This document shows, one piece after another, positions 8,316 through 17,123 of a stretch of 64,000 bases of DNA. Numbering within the stretch: the first letter of the stretch is position 1; each line of letters opens with the position of its first letter. A program made the translations under genes and the position numbers. The stretch is taken from positions 310,001 to 374,000 of the forward strand of contig OY762959.1 of NCBI GenBank assembly GCA_963667205.1. The letters are read 5' to 3'. The notes beneath the pieces were generated by a model, which worked only from the letters and a program-made list of their open reading frames with translations, was not told the DNA's origin and ran no database searches. The stretch comes from CF-162 sp963667205 (lineage in GTDB: Bacteria; Chloroflexota; Dehalococcoidia; SM23-28-2; RBG-16-64-32).

Positions 8316-9239
8316 TCATGCTCCAACTTGGAGTCCTTCGAAGAACTCGGACAAGGCGGCGACTAGTCCTCGCGGGTTGTCTCCCTGGACGGTGTGCCCG
8401 GCGTCCTGAATCTTTACCCAACTCCCGTCCGGCAGCTTCGATGCAAGCTTTTCGGCGTCCTCATCTAGGAATGTCTTGCTCAAGGCTCCCCGCACACACA
8501 ATGCGGGGCAAGTGATCTTGGTGATGGCGGCCCAAAGCTTCTGCTGCTCTTTGGCTAGCAGCTCTAGATCGATTTGCTCTTGGTAACGCCGGTCGTACTT
8601 CCATGTCCATCGGCCATCCGGCAACTGTCGCAGATTGTGAAGGAGGCTTTGGCGGAGCAGGCCGGCGTTTCGCCGCGGGTTGAATGACAGCGCCCGGTCA
8701 ACAAAATCGTCGACTGATGGCAACTCTGCAGGCATAGTGATGAAGTCGACGATCGGTTTGACGCTCTCGACGCGTAGATCCGGCCCCACGTCCACCAGTA
8801 CCAGCGCTCTCAACATATCCGGGTGCCGGCCCCCGTACACCATCGCGTTGATTCCGCCCAAAGACTGGCCGACCAGAACGAAGTTTGCGAGCCCAAGCTT
8901 GTCGCCGAAGGCCTCGATGTCACGCACGTGCGCTTCATAGCTGTAATCGACATCGTCAGACCAGTCGCTATCTCCGTGCCCTCTCTGGTCCGGCGCCAGG
9001 CAGTGAAATCGATCACGAAACGCCAGACATACCAGGTCCCAGCTGTGGCAGGTGAGCCCGCCTCCATGAAGGAACAGTGCAACCGGGAGACCCGAACCGC
9101 CCCAATCCAAGTAATGGAACCGCATTCCTTTGAGCGTCACATAACGATCCTGCGGCAGGGCTATCGCCGGTAGACTGAGCCCGGCGACCTGAGCCGCACG
9201 TTTCAGGTGTTCGAGCTGCTCTACACGATTCATGCTCAT
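8316..9239 (-). CDS. Alpha/beta hydrolase
   Basis: This 307-residue alpha/beta hydrolase carries an oxyanion HGGG motif (FLHGGGLTCHSW), the PDQRGHGDSDW strand, a nucleophile elbow GQSLGG, and a C-terminal catalytic His in DAGHTVQGDNP. It would hydrolyse an ester, lactone or C-C bond; the lineup resembles both meta-cleavage hydrolases and general esterases. It is the last gene of the minus-strand run that begins with the ABC-transporter binding protein and lies 108 bp after the dehydratase gene. It is likely an accessory step in breakdown of the imported substrate. Confidence 0.8.
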   Translation of the reverse strand: MSMNRVEQLEHLKRAAQVAGLSLPAIALPQDRYVTLKGMRFHYLDWGGSGLPVALFLHGGGLTCHSWDLVCLAFRDRFHCLAPDQRGHGDSDWSDDVDYSYEAHVRDIEAFGDKLGLANFVLVGQSLGGINAMVYGGRHPDMLRALVLVDVGPDLRVESVKPIVDFITMPAELPSVDDFVDRALSFNPRRNAGLLRQSLLHNLRQLPDGRWTWKYDRRYQEQIDLELLAKEQQKLWAAITKITCPALCVRGALSKTFLDEDAEKLASKLPDGSWVKIQDAGHTVQGDNPRGLVAALSEFFEGLQVGA

Positions 9240-9347
9240 ATCTATCCCGATCCTTCATTCCGTCGTGCGGCAGTGTCCTGCGCAATGACCATGCCCTCTA
9301 TGGGAAATGATGCATAGTCTGCTCTTCTTGTCCCGGATGCGCTGCTA

Positions 9348-10514
9348 TTAGACCTGTCTGCTGTCTCTGGGCAAGCGCACCGTCGCGGTGCCCTCACTGG
9401 TGCGTTGGCCGCGCTGGTTGACTGTGTACAGATCAAGGTCCACCAAATGCTCTCGTCCCTCTCGGCGCTTGTTTGAAATCACTCCCTTGCACCACGTTGT
9501 GTCACCCAGCAGGTTAAGGCCGGTGAATCTGGCCTCTGCAGAACGGAGGAAGCCTTCATCGCCCATCCAGTTGGTTAGGCCGTGGATCATCCATGAGATC
9601 CGCTGGCAACCGATGTCGAAGCCGGTGGGAAAGCCCGACTGCTGGGCCAGGCGCTCGTTCCAATGAACCCGGGTTGGTGTATCCGGCGCGTTAGTATCAA
9701 AGTCAGGAACGTTTGCGCGCGGGTGCTTCCGAAGATAGCGGTGCAGTATTTCGGACGCCATGAGGAACGAGTCGCCCCATCCCTGGCAGAAGGCAATGAG
9801 CTCCGTTGTGGTGAGTGGGCCCTTCACGACGTGTGGTATCTCTTCCCCCGCTTGCACATCGTCCCAGTAAAGTGTGTTGGCGCCACGGATCACCTCATCG
9901 TCGATATCCTGATTGATGCGCGCCAGCTCCTCCTCGCTGTACCGGTGTTTCTTCGCCCCACTTGAGGTCCGCTTGATTCCGCCCCGGTCCGAAATCGCGC
10001 GTTCCCAGGCGACCGAGACGGTGTGCTTGCGCGCTACGAGTTCATCACGCTGGTTGTAGAAGTTGGCACGATCAGTCGTCTTCAAGGAACGCCCCCGCGG
10101 TGTGCCATCGTCGACCTCAATATCGGCCACTCCGTCTTCGCCGTGGATCCGATCGCCGAGAATTATGGGCTTGAACCACTCCCACGCGTCACCGGTGTGC
10201 ATGCGCCGGATGGTACCCGGCAAGCCGCCGCCGCGGCTGGGACGCGTGTCCCGGTGCTCGGGTACGATGGCGCAGCTGTACAAGAAGCTGGGAGGAGCGA
10301 CGAGGGTCCCATGCCCGGTTCCGGCCGCATGCTCTTCGTCGATCCAGAGGGGGTTCGTATCTCCGATGCCCTCCGTCCAGTGCCTGATCGCGTCCCTGGT
10401 CACCTCAGAATGCCAGGGATTCGGAATGGGCTCGAATCTACCGATCCGGGATCGCTGTCTTTCGACGAGCTCATCAGATATCACGGATCCAACGAGACGG
10501 GATGAATCTGCCAT
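9348..10514 (-). CDS. FAS1-like / MaoC-type dehydratase (double hotdog)
   Basis: This 388-residue protein has an N-terminal FAS1-like dehydratase domain (IRHWTEGIGDTNPLWIDEEHA ... GTLVAPPSFLYS) and a second hotdog half after about residue 215 (YWDDVQAGEEIPHVVKGPLT). It is a full-length paralog of the gene at 36646. Proteins of this type add water to or remove it from 2-enoyl-CoA esters. It follows the hypothetical protein gene by 18 bp and so shares the transporter-led operon. The active-site His/Asp pair of classical MaoC is not unambiguous by eye. Confidence 0.8.
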   Translation of the reverse strand: MADSSRLVGSVISDELVERQRSRIGRFEPIPNPWHSEVTRDAIRHWTEGIGDTNPLWIDEEHAAGTGHGTLVAPPSFLYSCAIVPEHRDTRPSRGGGLPGTIRRMHTGDAWEWFKPIILGDRIHGEDGVADIEVDDGTPRGRSLKTTDRANFYNQRDELVARKHTVSVAWERAISDRGGIKRTSSGAKKHRYSEEELARINQDIDDEVIRGANTLYWDDVQAGEEIPHVVKGPLTTTELIAFCQGWGDSFLMASEILHRYLRKHPRANVPDFDTNAPDTPTRVHWNERLAQQSGFPTGFDIGCQRISWMIHGLTNWMGDEGFLRSAEARFTGLNLLGDTTWCKGVISNKRREGREHLVDLDLYTVNQRGQRTSEGTATVRLPRDSRQV

Positions 10515-10532
10515 ATCGAGTACGCCTCCAGT

Positions 10533-11264
10533 CTAGCAAGCAGGTGACGATGACGACCTAAGGGGACTCACGCGGTGGAACGTGCTGGTTGAGAGAACAC
10601 GGGCACACTCAGGGCGCATGAGGTCAAAGACGACATCCATGTATAAAGGCTTCAGGTCCGACGGTCGCCCCAGGGCGGACTCAAACAACGCAAGGAATCG
10701 TGTCGGTGGCTCCCATCGAGGGGCCGGCTGGTGTGCCGATCTCTCGAGGAGAGAACTCGTGTGGAATGAGGATGACTTCACCGCCTGGGGTAGACAGAGA
10801 TCCCGAAACCATGACTGCATTTCAGCGGACTGTGCTTCGTCCGAGCAAGCAAGACGAATCGCGAGAAGGCTGTTCGTTGGCTTTGGGCTGTCGATGCTGA
10901 ATGATCGATGTCGGACCATATACCACCCGCCGAACACTCTCCTCCCCTTCATTTCGTCGTAGTCTCGCTGTAGCTGAGGTACTGAGGAGGAAAACGCCTC
11001 GACGGCCTTCTCCAGACTTCTGGATGATATCTCGTAAGTCGCCAGGAACCGCCCCTCGTCGGGTGGCACGGTCGTCGCCGCGTGATGAAACAACACAGGA
11101 TTGGAATATACGCCGGCGCTGAGAGCGTCCCGAAAATGGACTTCTTGATACCACCTGCTGAACTCTGCTTCTTCCGCGGGCCCACATCCTGTGACGCCGT
11201 AGGCGATTGCCGGGGGGCTTCGTCCGTCCAAGGTTTCTCTCCTCAGTCCACTCGCAGGGTTCAC
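10533..11264 (-). CDS. Dimeric alpha/beta-barrel (EthD-like) protein
   Basis: This 243-residue protein shows two similar halves. Each has a small-domain pattern such as EEAEFSRWYQEVHFRDALSAGVY and later AEMQSWFRDLCLPQAVKSSSF, suggesting a fused pair of ferredoxin-like alpha/beta barrels of the EthD/ABM kind. Such proteins often stabilise or act on reactive intermediates in catabolic operons. Its GTG start overlaps the permease stop by one base (TAGTG), so translation is coupled to the transporter. No catalytic residues can be assigned. Confidence 0.55.
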   Translation of the reverse strand: MNPASGLRRETLDGRSPPAIAYGVTGCGPAEEAEFSRWYQEVHFRDALSAGVYSNPVLFHHAATTVPPDEGRFLATYEISSRSLEKAVEAFSSSVPQLQRDYDEMKGRRVFGGWYMVRHRSFSIDSPKPTNSLLAIRLACSDEAQSAEMQSWFRDLCLPQAVKSSSFHTSSLLERSAHQPAPRWEPPTRFLALFESALGRPSDLKPLYMDVVFDLMRPECARVLSTSTFHRVSPLRSSSSPAC

Positions 11265-12178
11265 TACACTCCGCGCATCCGCGGGTCCAGCACGTCCCGC
11301 AGAGCGTCGCCGAACATGTTCACTGCGTAGACGGTGAGCGTGAGGGCAACTCCGGGGCCGATCAGGAGCCAGGGCGCGCTGATCATGTACAGCCGATTTT
11401 GACCTGAGAGCATGCCGCCCCAGCTGGGCTCCGGCGGTGGCACGCCATAACCAAGGAAGCTCAGAGCGGCCTCGGAGAGGATGTTCACGCCAACGTTAAG
11501 GGTGAAGATGATAATCATCGGTGCGAATATGTTGGGCAGGAGGTGACTGAAGATGATTCGCCCGGATCCAGCGCCGAGCACGCGGGCCGCCTCTACGAAC
11601 GGGCTGTCCTTGATTGCCACCACTGCGCCTCTGGCCACACGAGAGCTCTCAAAGGAAGTTCTGAAGGCGAGCGCCAGGGTGACATTGAGGACACTCGGAC
11701 CGAGGATCGCAATTATGCCGATCAGCAATATCACGGGAGGAATGGCCTGCACGACGTCCACGCAACGCTGGATGACGTTATCAACGATCCCTCCTCTATA
11801 CCCGCTGATAACGCCGAGCGACGTGGCGATTGATACGCCGAGAACCGTTCCGCCAAGTCCTACCTGCAGTGAGATGCGGGCCCCGCGGAGAACGCGGCTC
11901 AAGATGTCCCGGCCGAACTGGTCGGTGCCAAGCGGATGGCTGAAACTGGGACTCTGGAGGCGTTGGGACTGATCAACGACGTCCCACGCCGCCAGGGGCA
12001 AGACGTCAGAGAGAACGGCGCCGGCTACCAGCAATACGAGGAGCAGTCCCGAGAACGCGCCCAACGGCTTGCGGCGTGCGAACTTCCAGAGGACGGAAGC
12101 CAGTCGGAACCGCCTCTTGGGCACGGCTAGACCAAGCGCCGTCCCCGAAGCGGCTACTTCCGAGGTGACTTCGCTCAA
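11264..12178 (-). CDS. ABC transporter permease, DppC/OppC type
   Basis: This 304-residue inner-membrane permease has an N-terminal hydrophobic segment (about 38-58), the HPLGTDQFGRDILSRVLRGAR motif typical of OppC/DppC, and the cytoplasmic coupling EAA-like loop EAARVLGAGSGRIIFSHLLP. It pairs with the DppB-type permease 8 bp upstream. The annotated substrate class is oligopeptides, but in catabolic islands this family also imports other organic acids or glycosides. No DppD or DppF ATPase gene is present in the window. Confidence 0.9.
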   Translation of the reverse strand: MSEVTSEVAASGTALGLAVPKRRFRLASVLWKFARRKPLGAFSGLLLVLLVAGAVLSDVLPLAAWDVVDQSQRLQSPSFSHPLGTDQFGRDILSRVLRGARISLQVGLGGTVLGVSIATSLGVISGYRGGIVDNVIQRCVDVVQAIPPVILLIGIIAILGPSVLNVTLALAFRTSFESSRVARGAVVAIKDSPFVEAARVLGAGSGRIIFSHLLPNIFAPMIIIFTLNVGVNILSEAALSFLGYGVPPPEPSWGGMLSGQNRLYMISAPWLLIGPGVALTLTVYAVNMFGDALRDVLDPRMRGV

Positions 12179-12186
12179 TGGAACTC

Positions 12187-13134
12187 CTAGCCAAGCCTAA
12201 TCCGCGGATCGAGGAATCGATAGGACGCGTCGACTATCAGGTTCGTCAGCATGACGAATATGCCTGTTACGACAGCAATCCCCTGTATGACGGGGTAGTC
12301 TCGTTGAACCAGGCTGTCGATAAGCAGCTTTCCTAGGCCCGGGAGGCCGAAAATGATCTCGACGACCACGGCGCCAGAGAGAAGCACTGCGACATGGAGC
12401 CCCAGGAGCGTCACGACAGGTATCAGAGCGTTCTTAACCGAGTGGCGGTATACTACCAACCTTTCCGGCAGACCCTTCGCACGCGCTGTTCGGACATAGT
12501 CTTCATTCAGGACCTCCAGCATCATTGACCTGGTCATTCGCATGAGGCTCGCGCTCAAGAAGGGCGCGAGCATGGCGGCGGGGATTAGGAAATGCTGGAA
12601 GTGAGCCCAAGGATCATCCGAGAAGCGCGTATAGAATAGCGGCGGACTCCAGCCGAAATACGCGGCCGGCAGAGTCACGATCGCCGTTGCCAGCAGAAAA
12701 TTGGGCACGCTGAGAGCTAGCACCGAGACGCTTCGTAGCGCATAGTCTGCGATCGTGTCTTGCTTAACCGCGGACAAGACTCCCAATGGGATCCCAGTCA
12801 GTGTGCCGAATACAAGAGCAAGCAGCATCAGTTCCATCGTGACGGATACATGATCGAAGATGACTGTGAGTACGGGTTCCTGTGTCCAGAACGATCGGCC
12901 AAGATCGCCCGTTGCCGCACCGCGCACGTAGTCTACGTACTCGACGGCTATGGGATCGCCGATGCCAAGACGCTCTTCGAGAACTTGCCTGTCCAGGTCG
13001 CTGGCGCGGAAGTCCTTCAACATGACGTCGACCACGTCACCCGGGAGAAGGCGCAGCAAGACAACGACGAACAGGAGCAGTATGAGGATGCTGGGGATGA
13101 GGCTAAGAAGCCGTCGCAAGAGAAACGCTAACAA
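12187..13134 (-). CDS. ABC transporter permease, DppB/OppB type
   Basis: This 315-residue permease has six predicted hydrophobic segments beginning at the extreme N-terminus (LLRRLLSLIPSILILLLFVV), the family motif GDLGRSFWTQEPV, and the coupling loop DYVRTARAKGLPERLVVYRH. It forms the membrane pore with the next gene. It lies downstream of the binding-protein gene, separated by 98 bp that contain a 17-bp perfect hairpin, which probably lowers permease expression relative to the binding protein. Confidence 0.9.
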   Translation of the reverse strand: MLAFLLRRLLSLIPSILILLLFVVVLLRLLPGDVVDVMLKDFRASDLDRQVLEERLGIGDPIAVEYVDYVRGAATGDLGRSFWTQEPVLTVIFDHVSVTMELMLLALVFGTLTGIPLGVLSAVKQDTIADYALRSVSVLALSVPNFLLATAIVTLPAAYFGWSPPLFYTRFSDDPWAHFQHFLIPAAMLAPFLSASLMRMTRSMMLEVLNEDYVRTARAKGLPERLVVYRHSVKNALIPVVTLLGLHVAVLLSGAVVVEIIFGLPGLGKLLIDSLVQRDYPVIQGIAVVTGIFVMLTNLIVDASYRFLDPRIRLG

Positions 13135-13176
13135 TATTCACCCACCTACACAGGTTACTCGTTTCCCCTCGTCGCA

Positions 13177-13214
13177 AAATCATGATGGGATGGGTGGCCA
13201 TCCCATCATGATTT
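13177..13214 (-). terminator. Perfect 17-bp stem-loop between binding protein and permease genes
   Basis: Arms 13177-13193 and 13198-13214 are exact reverse complements around a 4-nt loop (GTGG). On the transcribed strand the arm starts AAATCATGATGG and ends in ATTT, without a long U-run. It is better read as an attenuating or 3'-end-protecting hairpin inside the operon than as a full terminator, because the permease genes continue in the same direction. Confidence 0.65.
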
Positions 13215-13232
13215 ATACGACTGGGCGTTAGC

Positions 13233-15005
13233 TTAGGCTTCTATTCCGTATCGGCTGGAATGGTAGTGGCTGTCAGCAATTGAGCTGGTCGAGCCCGGGC
13301 CAAGCAGCTGCTGCACGCCCACGATTTTCGGGTCCCAGCCCTGAGCCAAGTCTACGGTGCCCAGCCAGATAACAGGCAGTTCCTCTAGTATCGTCTCCTC
13401 AGCCTGAAGAATAGCGCTACTTCTGCCGTCGGCGTCGATTGCGGTGAGGGAGTCATCGATTAGGGCATCCAAGGCGCTGTTACTGTAGGCGCCCCAGTTG
13501 AGAGACCCACCAGTCGAGTAGTTGTTGAACAAGTCGAGAGCGGCGTCGGGCAGCCTGGGGGCGAACTGAACGACAGAGTCGAAGTCCCCGGCTCCGAGCC
13601 GGCTAGAAAGATCTGCCACTTCCACGACCTCTACATTGACATCCATGGCAGGCCAGATACCCTTCAGCAGGCTCTGTATCGTGACCGCCATCTCGTCAGT
13701 CTGCTGGGTAGTGATGACCATGATTGAGAACGAGATGCCGCCGTCGGGGAAGCCGGCGTCGCTCATAAGGCTCCGCGCTTGCTCAAGGTCTTGTGCCTTG
13801 GTTGCAGGATTCCATCCCGGCATCTGACTGATTTCTGAACTAGGAATGGCTTCAGGCAGTGCAGCACTTAGCGCACCACTGTACGCCCAGTTGCTGCCGA
13901 GGATGGGGTTGATGACGTCTTCGTAATCGAGCGCCAGGTGAATCGCCTTTCGGACGCGCGCGTCGCTGAACGGAGCCTTGGCGGTGTTGAAGCGGAAGTT
14001 AAATGCGCTGCCCCACGCCAGGTAACTGGTGACCTGCGTGTCCGGACGTGCTGTCAATATCTCGTCACGTACTAGCTGATCCAGCATCTGAATGTAGTCG
14101 ACATCGCCGGACTCGAACGCGGCCTTTTCCGCCGCGGGATCGCTTAGCCACTTGAAACGCACGCTGTCCAGATAGGGCAGCTGCTGACCCAGGCTATCCT
14201 TCCTCCAGTACTCTGGGTTGCGGCTGAAAATCGCCTCCACGCCGTTGTCGTACTTGTCCAGCACGAATGCGCCGCTTCCCACGAATTTGCTCGGGTCCGT
14301 GAACGCTTCCTCCGCCTCTATCACCTCCCGCGGGTGCACGGTCATCTGATAGTAGGCCAGACCGTTAAGGACGGACAGAGATGGCGTCGACATGTTAAGG
14401 CGCAGCTGGTCGCCGACAACATCGGCGGTGTCCAATCCGAACATATTGCTCGCCAGCCGTACCTCCGAAGGGTCTACCTTACCGGCGTAACGCGTGATGT
14501 TGAGCGCCATGTCTTCGGCGTCGACCGCGCGCGCATTTACGGGGGCCTGGTTGTGCCACTTTGCGTCTGGATTGATGTCAAAGAGGATTTCGGACCCGTC
14601 ACCCACGATCTCCCAAGAGTCAAGCAGCCGTCCTCGGAGTTCGAAATCAAGCGGGCCGAACTCCAGTGGCGTGTCCAGAGTGCATCCCAGTCCGCCAATG
14701 GAAGGGGCGAATGGAGAGCGGAAGGGGTTGAAGTCGCCGAACTGAAACTGCGTGTGGAGAACGGCTTCTCCTCCGAATGGAGGCAGGCCAGTTGCGGGAG
14801 TGGGACTCGGCGTAGAGGTGGCGCCGGGGGTGGTAGCACCAGCAGTCGCGGTGGCTGTGGTAGTGCCCCCCCCATCGTCGTCCCCGCACCCCACTGTTGC
14901 GACGGCGGCTAGCCCAGCCCCCGCCATGAGCGACCTCGTCACAAGCCGCCGTCTCGTTACCTTTTTCGTCCAAAAGCGTTGCCAGTAGCTCTGCTCGGGT
15001 TCCAT
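13233..15005 (-). CDS. ABC transporter substrate-binding lipoprotein, family 5
   Basis: This 590-residue solute-binding protein begins with a twin-arginine-type signal (TRRRLVTRSLMAGAGLAAVA) and a lipobox ending VGC (Cys about residue 40), followed by a long Thr/Pro/Ala linker (about 47-75). The mature part has family features such as DSWEIVGDGSEILFDINPDAKW, GSGAFVLDKYDNGVEAIFSRN and KAIHLALDYEDVINPI. It captures the substrate outside the membrane for the two permeases downstream. Its start lies 44 bp from a palindromic operator shared with the divergent SnoaL-like gene. Confidence 0.9.
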   Translation of the reverse strand: MEPEQSYWQRFWTKKVTRRRLVTRSLMAGAGLAAVATVGCGDDDGGGTTTATATAGATTPGATSTPSPTPATGLPPFGGEAVLHTQFQFGDFNPFRSPFAPSIGGLGCTLDTPLEFGPLDFELRGRLLDSWEIVGDGSEILFDINPDAKWHNQAPVNARAVDAEDMALNITRYAGKVDPSEVRLASNMFGLDTADVVGDQLRLNMSTPSLSVLNGLAYYQMTVHPREVIEAEEAFTDPSKFVGSGAFVLDKYDNGVEAIFSRNPEYWRKDSLGQQLPYLDSVRFKWLSDPAAEKAAFESGDVDYIQMLDQLVRDEILTARPDTQVTSYLAWGSAFNFRFNTAKAPFSDARVRKAIHLALDYEDVINPILGSNWAYSGALSAALPEAIPSSEISQMPGWNPATKAQDLEQARSLMSDAGFPDGGISFSIMVITTQQTDEMAVTIQSLLKGIWPAMDVNVEVVEVADLSSRLGAGDFDSVVQFAPRLPDAALDLFNNYSTGGSLNWGAYSNSALDALIDDSLTAIDADGRSSAILQAEETILEELPVIWLGTVDLAQGWDPKIVGVQQLLGPGSTSSIADSHYHSSRYGIEA

Positions 15006-15048
15006 GTGGCAGCTCCCTTCTCTTGCATCTTCGGCGTGCCGACTCGTG

Positions 15049-15064
15049 ACATTGTATATAATGT
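15049..15064. promoter_or_regulatory. Palindromic operator ACATTGTATATAATGT between divergent genes
   Basis: ACATT and AATGT arms flank an AT core that also contains a TATAAT hexamer. The site is almost equidistant from the binding-protein start (15005) and the SnoaL-like start (15110), as expected for a regulator controlling both directions. It resembles FadR/FCD-type GntR operators of the ATTGTATACAAT kind. Confidence 0.55.
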
Positions 15065-15109
15065 GTATGCGCTGTCAATAGCACGCGACTGAACTGAGGG
15101 AGGAACGAT

Positions 15110-15559
15110 TTGTCGGTAAGTCTGCAGGATCGGTCTGACATCGAGGAGCTTTACGCTCGATACTCGGTCGCATTCGACGTTGGGGACGTGGATGCCTGGG
15201 TCGACCAGTTTACGGAAGACGCCGTGCTGGGAGATCAGATCAAGGGTAAGCCGGGAATCCGCGGGTACATTGAAGGGCGCCTCAAGGAACGTGCGGATGA
15301 TCCACAGTCCGATAAGGTACATCTGGTCTTCAACCTCTTGTTAGAGTACGGCGATGACGACAATCATGCGAGGGGATTCTGCTACCTGCTGCGGATCGGG
15401 CGCAGTCGCGACACCGGCCTCTTGGAGATGGTGCAGCCGGGACCGATATGCCAGTTCGACGAATATCACAAGCAGAATGGCAGGTGGCTCTTCTCTGTCC
15501 GGGGCGCGATGTGGGAATTGCCCGAGAGCACCAGCGGCATACCGGGCTTGGGTGACTGA
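15110..15559 (+). CDS. SnoaL-like (NTF2-fold) dehydratase, BaiE-like
   Basis: This 149-residue NTF2-fold protein starts at a TTG preceded by GGGAGG. It shows the SnoaL_4 pattern: Tyr18 and Asp23 in ARYSVAFDVGD, then His71 in KVHLVF. These three are spaced like the Tyr30, Asp35 and His83 reported for bile-acid 7-alpha-dehydratase BaiE, recalled and not checked; the fourth residue (Asp106) is not evident here. The protein could dehydrate a hydroxylated ring intermediate, but the fold also covers cyclases and hydrolases. It is divergent from the transporter operon and shares its operator. Confidence 0.7.
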   Translation: MSVSLQDRSDIEELYARYSVAFDVGDVDAWVDQFTEDAVLGDQIKGKPGIRGYIEGRLKERADDPQSDKVHLVFNLLLEYGDDDNHARGFCYLLRIGRSRDTGLLEMVQPGPICQFDEYHKQNGRWLFSVRGAMWELPESTSGIPGLGD

Positions 15560-15953
15560 CCGGTACTACTGCCACGGCCCTGGAACGCCACGGGCGGTGG
15601 GCTTGCACTTGATCAGCGCCAAGCTCTAAAGACGCGATGAGGGATTCCACGACTTCGGTAGCCTGAGGGCTGTTACGCAGTTGGCGGCAGTCGATCGGAA
15701 GATAACCAGTAGGGCCGCCAAGAGCGACCCTACTGGGTGTAAGGGAGACAGTCCCGGGAATCGAAGTTCCCAGGAGCACATCATATATCATATATGTTGT
15801 CGAGGAAGTCAAGTCGAACCCGCTGAGAGATTCGCCTCAGGAGAAATTCTTCTTGTAGAGTCTCGCGAGGCGGTCGTTTTGGGCCAAGCGTGAACGACTA
15901 CGTACGATGCACGATAGACAGCTCGCGGTAGCTGCGAACGGAGGGAATCACCA
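15560..15953. other. 394-bp intergenic region with hairpin and operator
   Basis: No gene is seen. Arms CCAGTAGGG (15706-15714) and CCCTACTGG (15728-15736) form a 9-bp stem that may end the SnoaL transcript, and a palindromic operator follows at 15782-15796. The 158 bp between that operator and the thiolase start may be a long leader. Confidence 0.5.
15782..15796. promoter_or_regulatory. 15-bp perfect palindrome CATATATCATATATG (regulon operator)
   Basis: Perfectly symmetric about its central C. The same sequence on the other strand is CATATATGATATATG, nearly identical to the site at 41428-41442. It lies upstream of the thiolase-dehydrogenase pair. Confidence 0.6.
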
Positions 15954-17090
15954 ATGCGTGATGTAGCACTTGTCGGCGCGGCCATGACGACGTTCGGCCG
16001 TTACCCTGACAAGACTGTCTCAGGGCTGGGCGCGGAAGCCTCAATCGAGGCACTGAAAGACGCCGGAGCATCGATCAGCGAGATCGAGTTCATCGCCTGC
16101 GGCAACGTATTCCACGAGGTCTCGACCCCCGGCCAGCAAGTCGCGAAGGAACTGGGTGCGACCGGCGCCGAAGTAGTCAACGTCCTGAACGCCTGCGCCA
16201 CAGGTTCGACTGCTTTTCGGGAGGCGTGGAAGGCGATCGCCATGGGAATGTACGACGTGGCCCTCGTCGTCGGCTGCGAGAAAATGGGCAAGATGGGCCC
16301 TCTCGGCGCCCCGACGGGCGATCCTGCTTACAGCATCGAAGGGGTGATGGGGACGGGTCTGATGCCGGGCGTCTTCGGCCAGGCCGGCGTAGAGCATATG
16401 CGCAAATATGGCACGACACAGGCGCAGTTTGCCAAGGTCGCTGTGAAGAATCACAGACACTCGGTCGGAAACCCATACGCTCAGTACCGCAGAGAGACAC
16501 CGCTTGAGGAAGTATTGAAGTCCCGGCCAGTGGCCTGGCCGAACACTCTGTTCATGTGCTGCCCGACCGGCGACGGTGCGGCAGCTGCAGTCCTCATGTC
16601 CGCGAAGAAGGCGCGCCAGTACAGTTCAGAGCCCGTCTGGGTCGCCGCCTCTGCGCTCACTTCCGACCCGTATGACGAACGCAACCAGGCTATGTTCAAT
16701 ATCAACACGGTCACGCGTACTGCAGCGGCCAACGCCTACGAGGACGCAGGCGTCACGCCGGATGACCTCGACTTGATCGAGCTGCACGATTGTTTCGCGA
16801 CAGCCGAGCTCCTGCACTACGAGAACCTAGGCATTTGCGCCGACGGCGAAGCAGGGCGCCTCATAGACCAAGGCGTAACCGAAATCGGAGGCCAGATCCC
16901 AGTGAACGCTAGCGGCGGGCTGCTCTCGAAGGGCCACCCGCTCGGCGCGACTGGTGTCGCAAACATCGTCGAGATCGCATGGCACCTGCGCGGCCAGGCC
17001 GGCGCCAGGCAGGTTGAAGGTGCCAGGGTGGGGTTGGCCCACGTTATTGGCCTTGGATCTGCATGCACGATTCACATCCTCAAAAAGTAG
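15954..17090 (+). CDS. Thiolase, SCP-x / lipid-transfer type
   Basis: This 378-residue thiolase has the nucleophile Cys81 (LNACATGS), an HDCFA motif (His278) in place of the NEAFA of classical thiolases, GHPLGATG (His328), and a C-terminal GSACTIHIL. That combination marks the SCP-x/Ltp branch, which acts on branched or sterol-type 3-ketoacyl-CoA, or as an aldolase when paired with a DUF35 protein. No DUF35 partner is visible here. The start has GGAGGG upstream. The gene is followed by an MFE-2-like dehydrogenase 34 bp away, so the two give the last steps of a beta-oxidation cycle. Confidence 0.85.
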   Translation: MRDVALVGAAMTTFGRYPDKTVSGLGAEASIEALKDAGASISEIEFIACGNVFHEVSTPGQQVAKELGATGAEVVNVLNACATGSTAFREAWKAIAMGMYDVALVVGCEKMGKMGPLGAPTGDPAYSIEGVMGTGLMPGVFGQAGVEHMRKYGTTQAQFAKVAVKNHRHSVGNPYAQYRRETPLEEVLKSRPVAWPNTLFMCCPTGDGAAAAVLMSAKKARQYSSEPVWVAASALTSDPYDERNQAMFNINTVTRTAAANAYEDAGVTPDDLDLIELHDCFATAELLHYENLGICADGEAGRLIDQGVTEIGGQIPVNASGGLLSKGHPLGATGVANIVEIAWHLRGQAGARQVEGARVGLAHVIGLGSACTIHILKK

Positions 17091-17123
17091 CCGGACACAG
17101 ACAGCAATCGGAGGAAGAGCATA

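Noticed and set aside
14494..14988. Plus-strand frames opposite the binding-protein gene
   Set aside because: Shadows of the lipoprotein linker coding sequence on the other strand.
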